The notes below the pieces were generated by a model. The model was given only the letters and a program-made list of their open reading frames with translations, made no database searches and was not told the DNA's origin. From Coenobita brevimanus (Eukaryota > Arthropoda > Malacostraca > Decapoda > Coenobitidae): a stretch of DNA of 64,000 nucleotides. The position numbers were made by a program, and so were the translations under genes. The stretch covers positions 5,560,001 to 5,624,000 of the forward strand of contig CM064713.1 of the NCBI GenBank assembly GCA_032717465.1, given 5' to 3'. This document shows positions 11,380-20,339 of this stretch, in pieces (position 1 is the first letter of the stretch; every line of letters starts with the position of its first letter).

Positions 11380-14300
11380 TATATATTTATTTAATTATTT
11401 ATTTATTTATATTTGTATATATATATTATTACACTGTACCATTATACTATTTTGGGCACATGTATTGGTGTTACAATTATTAATACCGTACATAAAATCA
11501 TCAGCATATGTAGCTGTAAATTGCCAAACACCAGTTCTAGAAGATCATCATCAGCTGTCCTCAGGCTGGCTTTGCTGCTGAGCCTTCATGACTTGCAGTA
11601 ACCAACCCCACAGTGTGCATGACTGTGTATGTTTCAGTCTCCTTTCTTAATGTTGCAGTCTCCTCTCTGAATGTTGCAGTCTTATTTCCAAATGTTGCAG
11701 TCTCCCCTGGACCACGTGTTTTGAAACCTGTACCTCTCGGCCATTTTGCCCACGGTAATGCAGTTACATTAGGCTATTCATACTTTCTGAGAGCTACTGT
11801 ATTCAGTTATTATGTAATATGTTCTGATATGTTATTCATTCCCTTTATTGATACTACTTTACTGAGCAAAGGCAGCGCTGTTTGTAAGCCAGGGTGAAGT
11901 TTCAAATCACTGCAGACCTCTTGAATGTGGATGGCGTTCTTTGCTTGATCCCTTGCAACAAAGGTAAAAATAACTGAACTGGATAATTTTCATATCATGG
12001 CATTGTCAAAGATCAGTGAATGTATTATGTACTGTATACCATAGTAGTAGTAGTAACAGTTTTGATAGCAGCAGCAGCAGCAACAACCTCAGGCTTATCT
12101 GAAGGTGAACCTGATGGACTGCAGGCTGAAATTACCACCCTCCTGAAGTCCACTATCCTCTTCTGGGGGAGATAGGGAGGGAGTCAAAAGACATTAGTAC
12201 AGCTGGGCATGAAGCTGCTTAGTTATATCAGTGCCACCACATGAAGACATCCCTCTCCAGTACCCACATTTATCAGCACATAAGATTGACTTATGTTTCT
12301 TATCTAGGGTCAAGAACTGGGGGTATCTAGTGCTGTGTGATAAATTGTAACCCTGAATTGTGGTGGGAGTGTAGCAGCCCTCTCCATTCACTGAAGTTAT
12401 GCAGAGATATTCATTATTATTATAATCATTGAAAAATCTCACTAGTTGGAAAAAACTATACAGATACAGTAGTTAAATTTTTTGAAGATACAACAGTGCA
12501 GCCACTTCCATTCAGTGAAGAAATACGATGCAGAGCATTATTTTTGGTATAATATTTAAGAAATCTCAGTCGAGTGAAAGAAATTACATGTAGATATTGA
12601 AGCTGTGTTTATTGTGAAGACATGACAGTTTTGGCCTAATTGCTCAATCAGTCTTGCTTTTACTACAGTACTCTGCTGTTTTGGAATATCAAAAGACTCT
12701 GTGTTGTTCCCTGACATGCAGTCTGACTGTTACCAGTTTACAATCTTGGTTCTTTTTAACTCCTAAAGCGCGGCCGTCGACAGCCGACCCCCCCCCGTGT
12801 GGCGGGGTTGTATCGCTGTCTGAGTACCTGTAGGAAAATATTTGCCAAAAATCAGAGATAAACCCTAGAACATTATAATTTTTATGGCAGATAGTACTTA
12901 CATTCAGCTTTCTCCAGAGACAGGTGTTGAGCCTTCGTGGACTACCCAAGGACTTGTGGAGACTTGCAAAGTTGGGTAACAAATTCTTCACTTTCACACC
13001 TCCAGCAACCCGGTTTCCCCTCTACCACAGCCTCATTCTGTCACAGTAAACTTTATACTACAACGTACAAGTAGTTTGGAATCCTTATTTGTACAATAAG
13101 CACTGAAAATAAGGCTAAAATCAACGAAGCGTACGGCCGACATGCAGCGCGGCGGCGGTCTTCCTGTCACTCAACAAACATTTCCATTTTCACAGCTAAA
13201 AACACGTATACTACATTATTTTCAATCATATTACTTCCCAAAAGATCACCGCGGCGCGCCTTTTATTCTGCCTTACGCCCTTCACTTTATTCTCGTTCCT
13301 GTCGGCCGGTCGCACTGACTCGGAAGAGCTAGAACTCGCCATAATGTCACTTTCAAAGCCTGCGGTAAACTGACGCTAAACAGGGGCAAACCGCATGAAA
13401 AAAAAGCTAGTGTGACAACTGGGGAAACAAGCTTTTCCTATTAGCATAAACTGCTTGTGAGAGGAGAGCGCAGATTTACAGTTCTGAGCAGTCAGAGCGC
13501 TGCCATATATCACAGCCAGGCTGGCCGGGCCGTGTTGGGGGGGAGGGGGGAAAAATGCTATACTTGGCAGCAACGGAGGTCAGTAGTACAAAGGTAAAGT
13601 ATGCTAATTGTAGCTAAAGGGTGGTGGTACTGATAGACAATTCCAGCTGGAACATCCTTGCCCACATTTATTCAAAATTAACTCGAATCAAACGCGACGA
13701 TCCGCCGTTATGTCCTTTTTGGCAAGTGTCGCAAACGCGATGACCCGCGCTTCAGGGGTTAAAGACTGTGTGTACCTACTCATTAAACAGTCTTGTGTTT
13801 ATTGCTTAACTGTCTCTGAATTATGTGAAGACTGTGCTTACACAGGAAATAATGCTGCATACATTAATTTACTGTCTCGGATTATAAAAGACTGTATATT
13901 TACTCAGCAAATGACTACTGCATTAAAAGTCCTCCAATGCGACCACCAATAATCCAAATATCCCAATCTTTCGTATTTCTCAAGATGAAATTTTTCTAAT
14001 TTTTCTGAGCCTTATCTAAGGATTTATCTGGCATGGCCTTGCCCTTGGACTTGGATGTACCTGCCTGCAACTATTCATATACACTTCTGTGTATTTCCAG
14101 TGAATAAAACATAACCCATATCATTTTAATCTGTCTATCTATCTATTGCCAGACGCCTCAATCCCGTTTGGGGTGGCCACAAACAAATCGTCTCCAAGTC
14201 GCCCTGTCCCCTACCATTTCACTGCCCTGCTTCCAACGCACACCCCCCTCTCTCATATACCTCTCCACCCCATCCCTCCATCTCATCCTCGGCCTCCCCC

Positions 14301-17300
14301 TCCCTCTTCTCCCCTCCATCTCACTCACATACACTTTCTTCGTCAGTCTTTCACCCTCCATCCTCTCCACATGGCCAAACCACCTCAGTATGTTCCTCAT
14401 AACGCTTCCTATCACATCCACATTTCTGGTGAATAAAACAATAACCCATATCATTTTAAGTGTTTATTTAATGATCGTTTACATAATTCTAAAGTTTTCA
14501 AAGGTCCCACCCAATAGTCTGGAGAAAACACCAGTCCGAAGGACCCTCGCTCCCCTGCGATTCGGATTAAAGGACTTTTACTATATAAGTGTACTTAGTA
14601 GACAACCAAAATGCATCTCCTGCAAATCAAAGGAACAATAGTCATCTTTCTTATGCTTACTGTGCTGCACCAAACCTCAGCAGTGGAAAATGGTGCTGAT
14701 ATTAGCCCTGATTATGCCAAGTGGAAAGGGGCACTTCTTGTGATGTCAGAAGTGCCTCAGTATGACCAGTCTCTGTGGCCGCTCATTTATGAAGACCGGG
14801 ACAATCCGGAGATAGAGTGTGTGGAGGGACCCAGCCCCGAGGAAGTGGATGAATGATAAGTTTGCCTCAAATTTTATTGGGTTGTTTTTAATTTACTGTT
14901 CAGTAATTCCTCACTTAATACTGTAGGTGTTCCTAAATTCTACCATGTCAAGAGTGAGAGCAGTAGAAATGAGTTACAGTATCAGAGAGGAGCTTGTGGA
15001 GTTACATGGAGAGACAGACAGACAAATGAAGAACAAATGAACACTGTGGTGTTGATGTGGATGTGCTAGAATACAGAAGTACTTTGAGAAACTTTGGTGA
15101 TTTGGAGAGAATACAAAATTAGAGAGAGATGAGTAAACTGTACTTCACCAATAGTAAGAGCAAGGCATTGAAGATGATGATGATTATGATGATATACTTG
15201 GGTTTAAGGGATTATTGTACAGTATCGCCCATCAGGTATAACTGCATCATCTGAGGAGGAAGCAAGGTGTCGGAGATTATGATGATGATGATGATGATGA
15301 TGTACAGTACTTGGATTGAAAGAGTGATGTATGGTATGCCTCACCAGGTCACTGTGCCTCTGAACTGTCTGCTTGTAACACTCCATCACTACGGCAGGCA
15401 CTTAGCACCCGTCTAGCAACAGACTCTCATCCCTTTTCTGTCCAACTCTCTGATGCAAGAGTAAACTGCTACTCCTAGTCCTTCATGTATGCAACAGGTC
15501 AACTCTGGAACTGTCTCCCTCTATCTGCTTTTCCTACTGCCTATGATCTCCAGTCTTTCAAACACAAATGAATGGACCTTAAATTTGGCTCTCTGTTGTC
15601 TTGGTTTTTGTTTTTTTCTTGGAGTGAGCAGTTTGCAGGCCCCTGGCCTTTGGCTCCTTCTTCCTTTCATTAAAAAAAAAAAAAAGAAGAGTACTGGTAG
15701 CTATTTCATTATTAATACTAAAAATCATTTTCTGTGTTTACTTCCCATCCCACCAGCTGGTTTGGAAGTTGGCTGCGATGGTGCCCGACATCCCTCAGCC
15801 TGCTCAGGGAAGCAGAGAAGGCGCTGCTCTCAAGTAAGTTTGTCATGGGTGCCTCCAGTGTTTGGTAAAAGATGGAGTCCAAAGCATTCCATTTATTATC
15901 CATAGGTGGCTGGGTGTGCCAGAAAGCATTAGGAGAAGTACTGTACTTTGAACAAGGAATGAGAGACTGAGTGTGATGGAGGGGGGAGGATACATCCCCA
16001 TTGTATCTCTGTCTCCAGTCACCATTTTCATCTCTCCATTTCATTCACCATTTTCTCTCAACCGGCAGATCTGAAAAGCAGTTACCGAGGCCGTTATGTG
16101 AGTGTGGGATGCTGTGTGGGGTCAAATGAGTCGCAGGTATGGACGGTCAGCCTTAACGAGGGCTCCAGCAACATGCCTTTGGTCCTCTTGCATGGGTTCG
16201 GGTCCGGGGTGGGGTTGTGGTGTTTAAATTTGGACGCTCTCTCTGCCGACCGCCCTGTTTATGCCATAGATATTCTTGGTATGTTATTCCTTCAACAGGT
16301 GTCTCTTTTGTAGTTTACTCTTATTGCTACTACATTATTTTATTCAGTTTAGGAGAGTCCTCTAGTAGAGAAGTTAATGAAAGTTTTATTTAACCCTTAC
16401 AGCTTAGAAAATCTCCATTAAACTGAATAGATTGTCTGTACCTGTAGTTACCAAGAATAAAGTAAACAAGAGATAATATGAATTTGGTGAAGGGGTTGTT
16501 GCTGTAAGTTTTGTTCTTAATTTGCTGTTATGTATACAGTACCTGTATTACCATTTCCAGTGAAAGGTGTATTTTTGCATATTATCACCAGAACTTCCTC
16601 ATTATATTACGGTACAGTGTTTAGTGGTAACAACTGGTCAAAAATGATTTTACTGATGGTGTACTGTACCTGTAAAAAGTATCACATCTAATACAGTCTT
16701 TTGAATCAAAGTTAAGACAATGGCAATTCACAGTTTTGTAATGCTAGTACTGTAGTAACATATCTTAAGTATTTTATTAAGTAATGAATATGTTCATCAT
16801 CATCATTAATGTTATAATTTCCTGGATTTCAGTGTTGTGATTTTCAGCATTTCTTTATTTTGATTTTCCAGGATATGAATTTCAGGATTATTATTTTGAG
16901 GAGTTCAGTGTTATTTTGAGGATTGGAATTGGAGAGAGACACCTTTACTTTTGTGGCACTGATATAACCAGGTGGCTCCTCAGCCCATTTATACAAATGT
17001 CCCTCAACTCCCCCCCTATCCTGGAGAGAAGGATGGTGGGCTGCAGGAGAAGGGTAGTTTCAACCTCCAGCCCATTGGGTTCATGTTTAAGTTGAACCTG
17101 GGGCCTTAACTTCTGTGCCTACTATGCATGTTATGATTTTCAGGGTTTGGTCGCAGCTCCCGCCCACATTTCACCAAGGACCCTCTTGAAGCAGAGCGAG
17201 AGTTCATTACATCCATTGAGATGTGGAGACAGAAGATCGGCCTTGAGAAGTTCATTCTGCTTGGCCACTCCTTTGGGGGCTTCCTGGCTGCTTCGTATGC

Positions 17301-20295
17301 TATCAAACACCCTGACAGGTAGAGATGGGCATTTAGGATGTATGTCTAGTTTGTGGATGATGTTAGAAAGGAATGACTTCTTGTGGTGGCACCAATATAA
17401 CCCTGCAGTTCCACAGCTGTATTCACCAAAAGAAGAATGGTGGCTTGCAGGAGGAGAGTTTCAGCTTGCAGTCCACTGATATCATGCTTTAATTGAACCT
17501 GAGGCTACAACTACATCTACTACTACTTGCATCTTGGATGGGTAAAAACAATTTTGATGGTGATGATTCTTGGACTTTTTTTTTTGGGGGGGGGGCTTCC
17601 TTGCTGCCTCCTATGCCATCAAGCACCCTGACAGGTAGACATTGACAGTACAGTATTTTGATTTTGCAATATGCACAATAATAACTGCTGAATGTAAGTA
17701 TATTGATAGAGATCAGTAAATTTTTTCTTTGTTTCAATCTTTTTTCTTTCATTCCTTCTTTCTTTCTTTTCTGTTGTCCAATTAAAGCTTACACCCACAC
17801 TGACGTATGTCATCTTGCATCTTGAAGTACTAAGATACTTTCTCCTCCATCTTTATCATTCTTTTTCTTTGTCAGCCCTCCTCTCTTCTTGTTCTCCCAT
17901 CTTTCCTGTCACTGTTTATTGCTCTTCTTTCCTTTTCAGGTGGATTTACATTGAGTGACAAGCCTGATGGTTTCCTGTAGGCTATGAAACCATTTATGAC
18001 GCTGGGTGGTAACCATATAACCAACCCATATGTGTTTCCTACGTGTCAACAAGTGGGTTGGCGGAGGGTTAGTGCCCCTCCCTGTAAAACAGCTAACTCA
18101 AAGTCAAACGGGATTATGGCATCTGGCTATAGATAGATAGATAAATAGGTAGAACTAACATGACAAGGGTCACAATGACCACTAGCATTACTTGGTGTTC
18201 AGTGTTAGTGGTGGAGTGAGACAGGGTGTATGCACTCCTTCTGGTTTTCACTGGATATGTGGATGAAATTAGTAGAGAGAGGTGAAAATGAGAATGTTGG
18301 AAAAGAAATGGAAGCTATTGATGAATGGTTAGAGGTGAAGTGTTTCAAATCTAATAAACACCACAGTAAACAGATGGTGTGTAGATATAATGGGAGTAAC
18401 AAAGCTTAACAAATTATCTGTTATAACTGTCTTAGCTGCAATTCAGTCCCAACCCAGTATGGAAGGAATGCACAGCATAGACCATTGAGATGAGATCTCC
18501 TCTTGGATGCCAGGCTACACAGGTTTTTTATGCATCCTGTTATGTAGATATGACTCTTTTAGCAGAAAAAAAATATGTATATATTTTTGATAGGTGATGA
18601 TACTTCCTTGTACCTGCAGAGTGCACCATCTTGTCTTGGCTGATCCATGGGGGTTCCCTGAGCGTCCATTGGATGTAGGTGAACGGTACAAGTTTCCATT
18701 ATGGGTCAAAGCAGTGGGGGCGTTACTTCAGCCATTCAACCCTCTCTTTGTTATTAGGACAGCAGGACCATGGGGTAAGGAGTTTTTCAGTATCTTTAGA
18801 GCATGATTGATTAAGAAAATGTTAATATTATGCTGATATATACTGATCTTTCTCTGTGCTATGCTGTGTTGACTCTAACCAGGCATAAAATTCCCATCTC
18901 TCTATCTTGAATGTTGAACTGCAACAAGAGATTAACACAAGAATATGATGTTAGTCATAGAGAAGTTTTGTGGAAAGGATGTACAGCCATAATATTGTCT
19001 TTTTCTACCTCTGAGCTACAGGAAAAAATCTAGAAATGGATGAAAATGTGGACCAAATTAAGATGAGCAAACTGTAGCTAGAATAAATGAAAAAAATATG
19101 CCATAATAGTGAAGACATTACTCAGGTAAGAAAAATGCACTATAGGTTTTCATCAGCATGGGTTAGGGATGTGTTAAAAAATATCACAATCCTTTCCAAA
19201 CTTTACGGTACTGTTACTTGAGAGAAACTGGCAGGTAGTGCAGTACTGTATTATAAGTAGCCATGAAACTAACAAGCAAATTTTCTGTTTTGCACTAGAA
19301 TTAATAGTGAAAAAGACTATAAAAAAGGTGAACTACAAAGAGGATGTACTGTATCATAATCCCTTTCTTTCCCTCCCTTCAGGCCCCAAGTTGCTACAGA
19401 AGGCACGACCTGACTTAGTACGAAAGTTCTCAGACTTGGTGAAGGACGAGGAAATTATACCCAACTACCTGTACCACTGCAACGCACAGAATCCTACGTA
19501 AGCGTGTTATTTATTATTGTTTTGATTCACAGTTGTATTGGACTTATTATATCAGTGCTATCATGCAAAAGCATCCCTCCCCAATATACTCATTGAACCT
19601 AACCGTCCTTCAAGATTTGACAGTCTTTCACACCCTCTTGTTTGCTGTCATTCAGAACAGTCCATATTTTTCAATACAGGTGAAAGACATTAATCAGGTA
19701 ATCACACATGCATAATTACTCCCTCACTCTTTCTCACTCTCTTACACTCACGTATTCACTTATTCTCTCTCACACTCTTTCACTCACTCTTACTCACACT
19801 GTCACTCACTCTTTCTTACTCACTGTCATTCACCCACTTTTGCTCACCCACTCTTCCACTCATTTTTAACTAACCAATTTTTTCATCCAGGGGTGAGTCA
19901 GCTTTCCACACTCTGATGGCTGGCTTCGGTTGGGCAAAATATCCAATGCTGCAGCGTATGGACTCACTTCGTAAGGGGCTGCCCATCACCCTCATATATG
20001 GATCTCGGTCCTGGGTGGATCACGACCCTGGATTCCAGATTAAGTATATGCGGCAGGACTCATATGTGGATGTACAGGTGAGTGTACCCTACTGTAACCT
20101 AGCCTCTGATTGCTACAACTCAAAGGGGGTAAATATAGAATGGTAGTATATATATACTGTGTATATATATAACCAAACCATACGTGCTCCCTACATGTCA
20201 ACAAGTGGGTTGGTGGAGGGTTGGTGCCCCTCCCTGTAAAACAACTAACTCAGTGTCAAATGGCCACCCTTTATGGGATTATGGTGTCTGGCAAT

Positions 20296-20339
<44 letters not shown>

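Noticed and set aside
13344..13364. ATG plus donor in the CpG-rich segment as ABHD exon 1
   Set aside because: Exon would end in phase 0, while ABHD exon 2 requires two carried-over bases; 6863-6906 fits phase and sequence.
13710..13952. 80-codon ORF starting [10 protein letters not shown]
   Set aside because: Mostly built from three imperfect repeats of a GACTGT...TACTCA word; no homology recognised.
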